In this document: in pieces, positions 45,994 to 56,560 of the stretch
How the letters are laid out: the number at the start of each line of letters is the position of its first letter
Numbering within the stretch: position 1 is the stretch's first letter
Assembly (NCBI GenBank): GCA_039621445.1
Contig: CP154956.1
Coordinates: forward strand, 30,634,667-30,698,666
DNA length: 64,000 nt
Direction of reading: 5' to 3'
From: Euglena gracilis
Taxonomy: Eukaryota; Euglenida; Euglenophyceae; Euglenales
The notes under the pieces: model-generated
Told to the model about the DNA's origin: nothing
Database searches by the model: none
Seen by the model: only the letters and a program-made list of their open reading frames with translations
Translations under genes and position numbers: made by a program

Positions 45994-46300
45994 GTGAGTT
46001 GCGCACCCCTGGGCCTGGGTTCAGTTTTGTGATTTGGCTGTGTGCAGGCTTCTTTTTGGTTGTGCGATCCGCCCACCCCTGGCGAGCATTTTGGCATCGG
46101 ATTTTACTGGAATCTGTGGTGAATCCTGTGATTCATCACTGAAATTTGCAGCACATTGCATTTCTCCATTTCCCCGGCCATTGATGTTGGTGCCATGCAC
46201 AGAAAGAGACAAAATTGGTACCCAAACTGCAAGGTAAAGGGGAAAAACCTGGGCCAACAGAAGTGGCGGACATGATCCACAATTGTCTCACTTTGGTTGA
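45994..46300 (+). repeat. Dispersed gene/transposon head, part 2, copy 1
   Basis: Similar to 52,746-53,050, including GTGATTTGGCTGTGTGCAGG and the ATG context GTTGGTGCCATGC. In both copies it starts at a GTGAGTT donor-like site. Confidence 0.6.
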
Positions 46301-46700
46301 TCCAACGTTGACATTGAGGTGCCATGTGTGTAAATCAAGCCATTGGGTGGCTACAGATGTCCAGTCCAGCCATGGACTGTCTGAGAATGTGCAAGTTGGC
46401 TCTGAACCGGTGAGTTCTTCTACAGCTGCGGATATGGCTTTGATGACACATTCTGTCGTGGGTGATTCTGGCATCGTTGACTCGCCTGGCATGCCGGAAC
46501 CCGGCGTCGTTCTCATTGGTGTCATGCTGAATGAGGGCGACAAGAGGGTCCCAGAAACTCCCATGACCAGATTGGTGATGTGGATGATGATGGCTGTTTT
46601 GTCCAAGTATTCCAGAGACCTGCCCATCGTGATGGGTTTTGCTGTGCAGATCGTCCCTGCTGGTGCCCGAAACCAATGGAGATCCAGGGAAGCTTCCTAA
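46215..46700 (+). CDS. Unrecognised ORF after the duplicated head
   Basis: 161 codons. Contains LRCHVCKSSHWVATDVQSSH and an acidic middle. It is in a different frame from the ATG shared with the 52.9 kb copy, so it may be a decayed or shifted relative. No family recognised. Confidence 0.25.
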   Translation: MVPKLQGKGEKPGPTEVADMIHNCLTLVDPTLTLRCHVCKSSHWVATDVQSSHGLSENVQVGSEPVSSSTAADMALMTHSVVGDSGIVDSPGMPEPGVVLIGVMLNEGDKRVPETPMTRLVMWMMMAVLSKYSRDLPIVMGFAVQIVPAGARNQWRSREAS

Positions 46701-46867
46701 TCACCGCCCCTGTGGACCCATATGCTGTCATCATGGCGAACATCGTGAAGGCGGCGCAGCAAGTCACATGACAAGGGACAGAAATCCCGCGTGCCCGGGC
46801 CCGGGAGTTTTCGGTGCTCGCCATGATGGGGCTTGCAACCCCAGGGGCCACCGAAGCCCCGTACAAT

Positions 46868-47061
46868 TTTCATGGGAAGCCGAAGGAGAAGTCTCCATGG
46901 ACATCGACGCCAGCCTCGAGGACTCCAGGCGAGGAAAGCAGGAGTTTACCTTTGAGGCAGAGGACGCCCACAGGAGGGCCGTGGCGGCGGCGAGACCGTT
47001 GACGAGGACAGAGAAGCGGAGACGCAGACGAGCAAGGCTCGAGCACCACCGGACCACATAG
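46868..47061 (+). CDS. Possible basic-tailed ORF fragment
   Basis: WEAEGEVSMDIDASLEDSRR, then an Arg-rich end (TRTEKRRRRRARLEHH) and a stop. GC-rich like the family 1 gag it adjoins. Not identified. Confidence 0.25.
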
Positions 47062-47229
47062 GCCCGGGAGACCATGCCCAGAGGGTCGCGGGTGTGGTCG
47101 TGTGCACTGCCAGTGAGCCTTTTTTGTACAGCAGGGATTTTCCCCACAGTGTGTGTTTCGACCCCTGGGCGTTATCGACCCCTGGCGGTCATACACGGCC
47201 TTCACCAGGGTGCGGTGCTCGTCGCCCAC

Positions 47230-48018
47230 GGGGTACCAAGTCGGACCTGTACCTCCAGCCTCAGTGGCACGGTGGTACCCCGGGGGCATGCCATGGAGTC
47301 GAGGCATGCCGCCAACGCAGGCCGCACCCCTCCTAAACCCACACGCTGCTCCCCGCGGCGAGTGGGCATGGAGGAGGGTGGGGTGGGCCGACCGCCCCGA
47401 AGGGATCCTAAGCGGCTTCAGTGCCGTCCGGGCAACCCCCGGGGGGGCCTGGAGGGGCGGCCAGTCAGGCAGGTGAAGCCCAAGCGGCCCGGCGGGTGCC
47501 TGCAGCTGTGCAGCTCCGGCCGGAGGTCCGGTGTCTCGAGGGGCGCTTGGGGCCGCTGACAGGGAGCTGCAGCCGGGGAGGGGTGCCCAAGGGGCCACGA
47601 CGAGCCCCCTTCGGTTGCCCGGGTGCCCAGGCGGCCACGAACAACCCGGACCCAGCGAGCCTCCAGTGCCCTGCAGAGACCACCGACCCCTGGCCACGGC
47701 TTCACAGTCCCGGAAACCTCACGGCAGCGGGGTGGAGCCTACCCACCTAAAGTCGCCCAAGCAATGTGGACGAGTGTCCTGGAACATGGCCCCGGAAGGG
47801 CCTGCAAAACACCCACAGGCCTTCGGGAGTGTGGTCGCTTGGGCGCCCCTGCTACCCATGCAGGGAGGGCAGTGGAGACGAGTCCGAAAGGACGTTGCCC
47901 GACGTGTAAGGCCAATTGGTCCCGGAAGGGTGACGCCGCAATGTCACTTGACCGGGGGTTGCCAGGCCACGGACGACACGGAGAGAGCGAGGCTCTCTCA
48001 CCCACCGATCTCCCCCCC
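47230..48018. mobile_element. 789-bp insertion with 16-bp target duplication
   Basis: GGTGCTCGTCGCCCAC stands on both sides (47,214-47,229 and 48,019-48,034) and occurs once at the matching place in the other gag copy. The insert is GC-rich; + strand frames include CGRVSWNMAPEGPA and RCPTCKANWSRKGDAAMSLD, not enough to identify it. A long duplication fits target-primed reverse transcription (LINE/SINE-type), but no poly-A end is seen. Confidence 0.7.
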
Positions 48019-50366
48019 GGTGCTCGTCGCCCACTGGCACCACCACAAAGCGGCGCCCCACCTTCCGCACCGAGGCGGGGGCCACCGTGGTCTCCTGCTT
48101 GATCATCTCCTTCACCTCCTCCACCGTCGTGTCCATCGGCAGGCCATCCAGCACGATGGACCGGTGGTCCACCCGCTTGTCCTCCTCCTGCGCCACCTTC
48201 CGGCGCCAGGGGTGGAGGGGCATGGCCTCCACGAGGAGCTTCCCCAGCTCCTCCTCCTCCATGCCCACCTGCCTCGCCTTGGACGCCATATGCGCGTAGT
48301 ACTCCCTCCAGGACTTCTCGGTCAGCTTCCTGCTCGTCACCAACTTCAGCTTCCTCATTCGCCGCCGCAGGACCTCCTTGTCCTCTCCGCCGTTCTCCAG
48401 GTCCACCTCCGCGAATAACACGGTATACTCCACCTCTGCATTGGTCTCGATCTCCTCGTCCAGCATCAGCACCCTGGCATCGTCCAGAGCCGCGCGGAAC
48501 ATGGCGGGGTGCTGGGCTGAAGTGATGGATGGCCACGCCTGCTCGAGTTCCCGAAGGAACAGGAGCCACCGCCTCCGCCACTGCGGCCAGTCCTCCGGAT
48601 GCCCGAAGCACCGGCCCAGGTGGAGGCCGATGACGGAGTCCACAAGCGGCGCCCGCAGGAAGTGCAGGGCCGCTGGCTGGGCCTGCACCGGGGCGATGCG
48701 GACCTCTCGCACCGCGGACGCGCTGGCGACGGGGAAGGCGGACGGGGTGGTCAGGCGCGTGATGGAGAGGGACGGCACGCCACCCCCTCCCGCCGCGGCC
48801 TGCTTCCTGACCAGCCGGAGAGCTGGTCGGAGGGTGGACGACGGCTTCTCCTGCACCACGGACTCCTCCTGCATGGGCTTCTCCATCTGGACTGTCCTCA
48901 CCTCTGGCACTGGCTTCTTCTGGGCCACCGGTACCGGCTGCTGCTCGGCATGGGGTGGCGGAGCCTTGGCGGGCATTGTTTGCACCGCCTTGGCCTGGGA
49001 GGATGTGATCACCTTCGAGACGATCTGGTCCAACCGTTGCACCGCCATCACCACGGCTTGGGTCTGGACGTTCACCTTCTGCACTTCGATCTCTACTGCC
49101 TTGACCTTCTCACCGGGGCACTCCGCGGTGAGCCGTTGCACGGCCACGGCCACCGCCTGGGCTTGGGTGCTCACCTTCAGGATCTCCGTCTCCACCTTCT
49201 GGATCTTTCCCAGGAACAGGGGCACCAGCTCAGCGTCCTTTGGCTCCTTGGCCGCGGCTGCCTCCACCTTGCTGGTTGGAGTGGACACCTGCGCCACCAG
49301 GAACTTGACCTGCTCCTTCAGCCAGGCGTTCTAGGCCTGCTGATACTGCCACTGCTCCACGAGGCGCGGCGTCACCTCCACCGCCTTGCCTTGCGCCACC
49401 GCAGTCGCCTCCACCTTGGCGGTGAAGGCGGCCATCTGCACCTCGACAGCGTTGAACTTCCCCTGCAACTGGGCGTTCTCGGCCCGCTGCCGCTCCTTCT
49501 CCTGCAGCAGCTCCTGCACCGCGGCCTTGAGATGCGCCACCTCCACCGGCTCGGTGAGTCCGCTCGTCGGCACGCCGCTTTTCACCGCCATCACTGCGGC
49601 CGCGGCGTTGTCTTCCGCCTCTTTCACCTTCGCCCGGATCCTTCGGAGATCCTCACCGAAGTCTCCGAGCACGTCGTGGGTGTACTTCTCCACTCTTGTC
49701 ATCCGCTCCTCCGCCGTGGCCACCATGGGCAGAAGCTTGTGGAGTTGTGATATTCCTTGATGTAGTCTAACGATGTCGTCCTTTACCTTCAACACGTTCT
49801 CCATCAGGTCCACGTGGGCCCCTTCTTGGGCCGCCATCCTTTTCTTCAGCTCTTGCACCGCCACACCTTACTCGTCCACCTTGTCCTTCACGGCAGCGGC
49901 GGTTTTCACGGCCGCCCAGCTGTCCCACATCTCCTTCGCCTTGGAGCCGATGAAGTCGACGCTGTTGCAGAGGCGGTCCATCCGCGTGTGCAACGCAGTG
50001 CATGCAGCCTCCCACTAGGGGGAGCCTTGCATGACCTCGTCCGGCTTCTCCTCGACGTCGTACATCTCGCTCTGGTCTCCGGCCCCCAGCAACACCTCGT
50101 CGTCATCACGAGGACCTTCTCGCTGGATTTGTTGATCTCCTTCACCTTCTCCTTCACCCTCGTCATCTCCTTCGTCATCAGAGAGGCCCAGCAGCGGCAC
50201 CTTGTGAGGCCGGACAGAGGATGGTGGGGTTCAGAAGTGCGCGTGCACGGCGGTGGTGCTCGGGTGTTCGCTGAGGGACCGGTAGGGAGGCCGCCCTCCC
50301 TCCGGTGGGGCGATGACTTGGCTGGACGACGACGCCATCTGCGACAGCGTGGGCCCTGCCACTGGC

Positions 50367-50735
50367 ACTAACCCCCCCCCCCACTTATAAACCCTCCGGG
50401 GTTAGTAGGATCCGGTTTGGTTGGTCGGCCGAAGGGGGGGGGTTAGTAAGTGGGGGACGGTTTTTAAGTCCCGTAATTCTAGGTGAAAATCCCAACACCC
50501 AAAATGTCCCCGAAACCCCCCCAAAATGGCAATTTTTGGCAAATTTGGTCAAAAATGGCGTTTTTGATGATGGTCTATCTCAAAAAACGCTAAAAATCAG
50601 TTCTTGGGTGGTTTGCGGCCGAAAAAATCAACTCCGGTGGCTTTCATCTTTCTTCCCCAAAGGGGGGGTTTATAAGTCCCGGTTTGGTTGGTCGGCCCGA
50701 GGGAGGTTAGTAAGTGTGTGTGGGGGGGGGTTAGT
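50367..50735. mobile_element. 369-bp C-tract MITE inside gag
   Basis: ACTAACCCCCCCCC at the left faces GGGGGGGGGTTAGT at the right; TTAGTAAGTG and CTTATAAACC words lie just inside. A 27-bp piece (CCGGTTTGGTTGGTCGGCC...) is repeated directly at 50,411 and 50,677. Absent from the other gag copy, so a true insertion. Confidence 0.7.
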
Positions 50736-51438
50736 CGCAGGGCAGACTGCGCAGACAGTTGCCCGGATGGGAGCAGGTCAGCGACGGGGGCGAGGATCCC
50801 GTCTCGGCCCTCGGACTCGCCGGGGCCCCGCTCGTGGACGGGGACGTAAGTGATGGCTCGCATGCCCTCATCAGGGCTCCTCGGTGGCCAGGGGATGGGC
50901 ACGGGCACCGGCAGGCCCGCGAAGGCACACTCACTCTGCAGCTCCGGGACGCCCCACAGGTGGGGCACCTCGGACAGGAACAGAAACTGGAAGGGCAGGG
51001 AAGGGATCAGCTGGGGGAAGGGTGGGGTCCCGGGGAAAAGCTGAGAGGGTGGGGCCCCGGGTGGTAGCCAGGGGGGTGCGGTCGGGTCGGGTCGGTCGGG
51101 TCAGGAGGGGGATTTGGGACGAGGGAGGGGGATGAGTGGGAGTTGGGGAGGGGCTGGGAGTGCAGGAAAAGGGGATTGTGGGGATGGGAGTCAGGATGGG
51201 GCAGGGTATCGGGGGTTCCTTTTCTGGGTGTTTTCTTGCGCATCCCGAAGGCTATCGGGAATACTTGCGGTGGGGGCTACCACTTCAGAGTCCGCCGCAA
51301 GGTTTGGCATCCTGTCTGCGTCCCGGTGGGCTGTAACCTCTTCGTGTGTGGAAAATTCTGGGGAGGTGTGCACACTTTGCGTTGCAAAAAGAAGGCACTC
51401 GAGAAAATGGCCTTCAATGGAAAACGTAGAACGAACAA

Positions 51439-51451
51439 GCCTCTGCTACCA
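51439..51451 (-). other. Primer-binding site for initiator tRNA-Met (inverted copy)
   Basis: Reverse complement reads TGGTAGCAGAGGC next to the LTR end. Confidence 0.8.
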
Positions 51452-52027
51452 GTTTTCCCCTCTCGCCGGTTCGGTGACCGTGCGCGGAATGGGCTCCCCG
51501 GCAGGCCGAGTGGGGGAAAACAATCACCCGGCGCTGCGGTAAAAATAGGCACACGTGCCCCAAAAATTCCCTTTTTTTGCGGCCTTCGATCCCTGAATTC
51601 AGCCAGAACCTGGGTTCCGGAAGCCAAGTCATTCAAAATTTGGGGAGGGGGAGGTGTTTGGCCAACTCCTTGGGGGTGCCTCTGAAGCAGTAGGGGGGGG
51701 GGACAGGATAAGCCTGTTTTAAAATAAAAAAGGGTAGTGGGGGTAGCAGAAAAACACCTTCACCTTGCTTCCCAGCGCCGATTGTCTTTCTTTTTGAATT
51801 GTTGCCTTGGCTTCCTCTTTTGCTTGGCCTTCCGGCTTGACAATGGTTTTCTTGAACTCAAATTGATATTTTGATATTCCTTCCTTCAGCATGCACAATT
51901 CTTTGAATGAAACATCAGGAAAGAGAACCTGGGGGGGAAAGTACACAGGTAAAAAAAAGTAGCGGAATGGGGCAGAAAATACGCTAATTCAGGTGCGCAG
52001 GCGCCAGGCCGCCTCCCGCCGCCCACA
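51451..52027 (-). mobile_element. Family 1 LTR, copy E
   Basis: Inverted copy, TGTGGGCGG at 52,027 to GGGGAAAACT at 51,451. Followed by the primer site, so a 5' LTR. Confidence 0.85.
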
Positions 52028-52269
52028 GGTGTGGAGTTTGTCAATTGTTCTTCTTTCACCCCCCCCCTCCTGTGAAGTTCGAACCACGGAATTTTTGAAG
52101 CCTCCGAGAGGATATTGGAGATACCCCCCCCCTCCCCGGGACGAGTCTCGACCTCCCGAGGGGTAGGGCGGTGGTGGCCTTCGACAACTGAGTCTTATGT
52201 TTCGCAACCGACCCAATATTTGCTTCAGAGAGGATTAATTTTCTATTTTTTTGCATTGTATTCTGAATC

Positions 52270-52500
52270 GTTCGGTTTCTTACACCACCCGGGGTCAGTT
52301 TTGACCCCCCGGAGGGGACGGGGGGAAAGGGGACACTCCCCCGTCGAGGTGAGTTTGACCCCCGGGTGTGAGCCCCCCCCGGGCGAGTTTACACTCCCCG
52401 GAGTGGGGGGGGGGGGACTGACGGGACCCCCCCGGGGCGAGTTTCAACCCTCCTTTGGGGGAGGGGGAGGACGGGACCCCCCGATGGGGACCGAGGTGTG
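52270..52500. repeat. C/G hairpin block with GAGTTT words
   Basis: Repeated CGAGTTT(G/C)A(C/A)CC flanked by C-runs and G-runs, both orientations. No ORF of note. Confidence 0.5.
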
Positions 52501-52557
52501 TTCAGGCTGCACAGTCAGTCGTTTATAAATTGCCAAGCAATTATCGTGGCGAGGGGA

Positions 52558-52745
52558 GTGTGCACAGCCTGAAGCAGGCACAATTTTTTGTTAATTAGGA
52601 GTGAGCGCGCGCTGAAATCTGGCGACTGGCACATTTTTGTGTCTTTTTCACAGGAAACCCTCAGGAGACAATTCCAGGAAATGTCCATTGAGTTGATACC
52701 ATTCAGGAGTTTTCGCTTGGTTGACAGAAAGGCGGGGTGTGAGTT
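52558..52745 (+). repeat. Dispersed gene/transposon head, copy 2
   Basis: Partner of 42,835-43,045. Here the exon-like frame ETLRRQFQEMSIELIPFRSF (52,655-52,737) is open between an AG acceptor and GTGTGAGT. Confidence 0.55.
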
Positions 52746-52936
52746 ATGACCCCCTGGCCTTGGTTCAGATTTGTGATTTGGCTGTGTGCAGGCTTCTTTT
52801 TGGGTGCGTGGTCCGGCCCCCCCCTGTTGAGGAGTTTGGCATCGGAATTTACTGGTATCTGTGGTGAATTCTGTGATTCTGTGAAATTTGCAGCACGTTG
52901 AATTTCTTTATTTCCTCTGCCATTGGTGTTGGTGCC

Positions 52937-53338
52937 ATGCCCGGGAAGAGAAAAAATTGGTACCCAAAGCACAAGGGAAAGAGGAAAAAACCTGCGCGAA
53001 CAGAAGTGACCGACAGGTTCCAAGGTGAAGTATACGAGTTAGGGGAAACACAAATCAAGGAGCAATTTGATGCAGTATTGCTGCGGTTCATCCACAATCT
53101 CATTAAAAAAATTCACTGTGAGAAACTCGCGAGCCACATTTTGTCTGTTGATGAGAGATGGAACCATGGTTCCAAACAAATGAATTTGTCAGTACTTTTG
53201 GGACAGATTGAATCGGCATTTTACCACCACCCAAGGATGGATGTGAAGCCCTTCTGTATTGAGGTAGGTGGTAGGGCTCCCGACCCCCCTCCCCCCTGGG
53301 AGTTAGGTGGTAGGATGGGGAACGAACCCCCCCCCTAG
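52937..53338 (+). CDS. Unrecognised basic protein, 5' part
   Basis: Probable ATG at 52,937: MPGKRKNWYPKHKGKRKKPA, then GEVYELGETQIKEQFDAVLL and SHILSVDERWNHGSKQMNLS; coding look fades after about 53,265. The basic start recalls some DNA-transposon proteins, which is only an impression. An upstream exon at 52,655-52,737 and an intron beginning GTGTGAGT are plausible. Confidence 0.4.
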   Translation: MPGKRKNWYPKHKGKRKKPARTEVTDRFQGEVYELGETQIKEQFDAVLLRFIHNLIKKIHCEKLASHILSVDERWNHGSKQMNLSVLLGQIESAFYHHPRMDVKPFCIEVGGRAPDPPPPWELGGRMGNEPPP

Positions 53339-53339
53339 A

Positions 53340-53840
53340 TGTTGGGAGGGTGCCCCCAACCCCCCCTCCTTGACAGGTTCCAAAAATAGCATAAAATTTT
53401 CTTCCCGCGCTGTGCGCCGGAAAAAGAGCAAAAACACTCCTTTTGCTGACTTTTGGACATATTGCCCATTTTTTTATGTGTTGCTGTTTCCCCTAAAAAA
53501 TGGTCAAATTTTCAAAACATGAGCATTTTTGGATATATTTTTAAATAAAATTCAGGGATTTTTGACTGATTTCGACCGAATTCCGGGCCTTTGCCCGTCC
53601 TTGAAATAGAAACATTTTCGGCCACCCCTCAGTTTCGAGGTGGGAGGGGGGGGGGTCCGACCTACCCCCTCAAGGCTTCTCATCCATCCCTGCAATCGCC
53701 CCACTGATGGTGTACCCACGGGTTAAGTCCATGCAGTCCAACCGACTACTTCCCCAAAATAACCATCAAGACATTCCATAACGCGATGTCTACACTCAAA
53801 CCACAAATAACACACTCAGAAATCTTGACCGCACCATTCC
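53340..53840. other. No gene seen
   Basis: C-runs around 53,290-53,370 and 53,650; AT-rich between. Nothing recognised. Confidence 0.4.
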
Positions 53841-53846
53841 AGCACT

Positions 53847-54206
53847 TTGGGTCACGTTTCGTATAAAGTGTGCTTTTTGTGTAATCAGTCGGGACATGTG
53901 TCTCGAGAATGTCCGAATCTCAGAGTTCGAAAGTGCAGTAAAAGCCCCAATGACCCCATTCTTCCTGGAATTCAAATTCTTCGCGATCTGTGCATTCGCA
54001 AGGGTCGGGTTACCGATCCGGTGATAGTAGACCACGTCCCCGTTCACGAAATCACGGACTTGAACCTACATCACGAGGTCAGTCCCCCCGTGCCAGCACC
54101 CGCCAACGGAGTGCGAAGTGCGATTCATTGTGATCTTGCTCGCGAAGCGGATTGTTCTCTTCGCGATCTGATCGTTGTCGGACGCACGCTCAACATGTCG
54201 TCATGA
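53847..54206 (+). pseudogene. Zinc-knuckle (CCHC) gag-like fragment
   Basis: CFLCNQSGHVSREC (about 53,871-53,912) fits CX2CX4HX4C, the retroelement nucleocapsid knuckle. The frame continues RVRKCSKSPNDPILPG to TGA 54,204. No capsid part precedes it here. Neither Ty3 family in the window shows such a knuckle, so it belongs to another element. Confidence 0.55.
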
Positions 54207-54754
54207 AGCCAAAAGGTAATCACAATTGTGATACCGTTGTTCTGTTTGTGGGTCTAAAGAACACAGCTCTTACAAATGCCGCCGGTCCCTTTCCTTGTTC
54301 CACGTCCATGGTCGTCGCAATTCAAATTGCGGTTCTTCCAACAGGCAGGCGGTTGGTTTTAAAGTCTTCTATATAGAAGAGAATGACCTGGTTTCTGGAA
54401 GGGTGGGGATGAGAGCACCGAGGATGATTTGGAAGAGGACCGTAACTCGATTCGCTCAATACGTACAATCTATTCTAGGAAGTCCAACATTATCTATAAA
54501 GGCCGACTCCGATATTGAGTAGGGGAGCCCGAGGTCTGAGGGCATGTATGTACTTCTTGGCTGATGAATAGATGGAGGTGGGAACTGTTCACTCCTGCCA
54601 CCCCTGACCCCCTGCCCATCAGTATTTTTGGCCGGTACCCAGAACGTTTTCGGGTCCACACTCCCCGCAGCAAAATTGTGCTTGGAATGTTGAGCAAAGT
54701 AAGAAAAGGGCATGGAAAAGTTGGCACGACAATTTTTTTTACACCGACCCATAC

Positions 54755-54925
54755 ACAGTAACCCCCCCCCCCCATTTAGAACAACCCCCTGTTTAAACCA
54801 GCTCCATTTATACAGACCCCCTCGGAAAAATAAGGAGAAATCCATTTATACCGACTCCCAAATTTATAACGACCCCACAGGGAAAAAAAGCAGAAAGCCA
54901 TCTATACAGACCCCCTGTCTTATGT
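54755..54925. repeat. C-tract element with ATTTATACAGACCCCC words
   Basis: Five spaced copies of variants of ATTTATACAGACCCCCT following a C13 run. Confidence 0.6.
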
Positions 54926-55569
54926 CTGGTGCATTACAAGGAAAAAGAAACCAAATCAAGGCCGCGGTCAACACAAAAAGAGCGTTCAAGCTCATCCGAG
55001 TGTTCACTTTTTGGCGAAATATGAACAGATCGACTTTTTGGTATTGGGGTGAACGAAGAAACGGCAACGGAAGGAGGGATAGGAGCAGACACTTCAGAAT
55101 TGATTTTCTCAACAGCAGAAGTTTCCTCGGAAAACACAAAATATTCACGCAGGGTAAATGAGAGGATGGCGGATGTAGGTGGCATGGGCACGTAGCCAAA
55201 CTGAAAAGAGTTTTTGAAACATATCGGGTTGGATGTCTTTGTCCTCATGTGTTTCCCCATTTCGCGCCTAAAAGATTGTGAAAAGCCTGATTTTTTCTAA
55301 CCCCGGGGGGGTTCGAAGTGCCTTTGGATTCCGGCTCAGGCAGGCACTACCCCCCGGGGGGGGGGGAGGTCGGATTTCGGCCTGCGTCCAGGCACATTCA
55401 TTTGATAATAGGCCATTTTTGGCTCTCCGGCTCCTTCGTCGCCGGGGTCTGTGCTAGGGCACTTTTGGCCGTGTGCCCTACCTCCCCCCCCGGCTAAAAT
55501 ACGGCCTGATCGTGAATGGGATAACACCTGCTTTAAGGTCTGTTGGTGAGCTTCCGCAACCAAGAGGGA

Positions 55570-56460
55570 CAAGACTTCAGGAACGCGCACACAATTTCAT
55601 TTCATCTTTGATCTCCTGGGTCCACTGCTGGTGAGCGGAGTCAAGAACCAAAAGGATCAGAGGGCCATGCGATGTAAACCATTCCTTGAGCACTTTCAAC
55701 ATAGTTGGTCCATCCGTGACTCCCGACTCCTAAAAGGGAACGTGAACACGTGGGTCATGCACTTCCATCTCTCTGTTTGACACATGCCCTTGGCCCTTGA
55801 AATTCAAAACAGGCTTCAGTGCCAGGAGGGAACCGTCGTTCATCACTCAAATGATTGGCAAATAAGTTGCCAGCCTCTTGGTGTGCTGTGCAGTATGTGT
55901 AGTGCAGGCTTCTCCCAGCCCAAAATCTGGCACGTGATAGGTAAAGCACGGGTCAAGGTGTTGCGGATAGTTACACGCCGGGTGATTTCGCCATCCAGTG
56001 AAAGGAGGCAATCATCAAGGTTGAACACACGTTGAGTCCTCCAGAATAAACACACACAGGCCTTTTCTTCGTTAAAAAATTGTTCCTTGCCTCCTCTCCG
56101 GCTCTCACTCTCACTCAAGAGGGGAGGACGTGGGGGGCATTATGAGAAACGGCCAAGTCCGGCAATGCGAAGGTAGGTCAAAAAGGATATCACGACAGTT
56201 TCTCTTTCAGAAGGTGCTAACGTGCTCACACTTCACAGCCTTAAAGGAGATGTGGTGCCGCTTCTTCACACCCGCTCTCCAGTTGCGCTTCAGGCAGATC
56301 TGCGTATCAATGCCTCGTGATTTTGCTAGCTCCTCCACCCTGTCCCAAAATGCCACTGGGTGAAGCTTTTTGCCATGTAGTAGTCGAAATCTTTGAATCA
56401 TATTTGTCAAAGTCATTTGACAAGTCCGACAGGAATTTTCCTGGTATAAGAGAAAGATTG
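55570..56460 (-). pseudogene. Possible pogo/Tc1-like transposase relic
   Basis: On the - strand, 56,416-56,207 encodes a helix-turn-helix-like stretch (HPVAFWDRVEELAKSRGIDT, KRNWRAGVKKRHHISFKAVK) resembling the WxxGFKKRHxI pattern of CENP-B/pogo DNA-binding domains. Further on, with frameshifts, 55,710-55,600 encodes MLKVLKEWFTSHGPLILLVL then DSAHQQW, like the second catalytic Asp strand of DDE transposases. The region between has several stops. Family assignment is tentative. Confidence 0.4.
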
Positions 56461-56462
56461 GC

Positions 56463-56560
56463 AGTCAGCCAACTCCGGTGAAAAGGCACCAGGTACGGAC
56501 TCCTAAACGTCCAAAGGACACCGCAAGCGAGCAAGGCATGGTGTCGGGGGGTCCGGCTGT
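56463..56560 (-). repeat. Dispersed repeat, partial copy 2
   Basis: Shares CCAACTCCGGYGAAAA and CGAGCAAGGC with 40,520-40,600 in the same orientation. Confidence 0.45.

Larger units (their letters stand above)
47188..51373 (-). pseudogene. Family 1 gag, second copy, decayed
   Basis: Starts MHTSPEFSTHEEVTAHRDAD near 51,373 and follows the same order as the first copy. Stops: the TGA near 50,230 is shared with copy one; TAG at about 50,020, TAA at about 49,870 and TAG at about 49,334 are private. The longest intact piece (48,019-49,297) carries CFGHPEDWPQWRRRWLLFLR and the first half of the RRM-like tail (RSIVLDGLPMDTTVEEVKEM). The insertion falls after VGDEHR, and the remaining TLVKAVYDRQ is at 47,188-47,215. 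Confidence 0.75.
47187..52027 (-). mobile_element. Family 1 LTR retrotransposon, 5' half, inverted
   Basis: Reads right to left: LTR (52,027-51,451), tRNA primer site (51,451-51,439), leader, gag to about 47,187, where similarity to the 34-37 kb copy stops inside the RRM-like tail. Two later insertions (50,367-50,735 and 47,230-48,018) interrupt it. No pol and no second LTR. Confidence 0.8.

Noticed and set aside
48378-49760. Long + strand frames at 48.4-49.8 kb
   Set aside because: Antisense shadows of the - strand gag copy.
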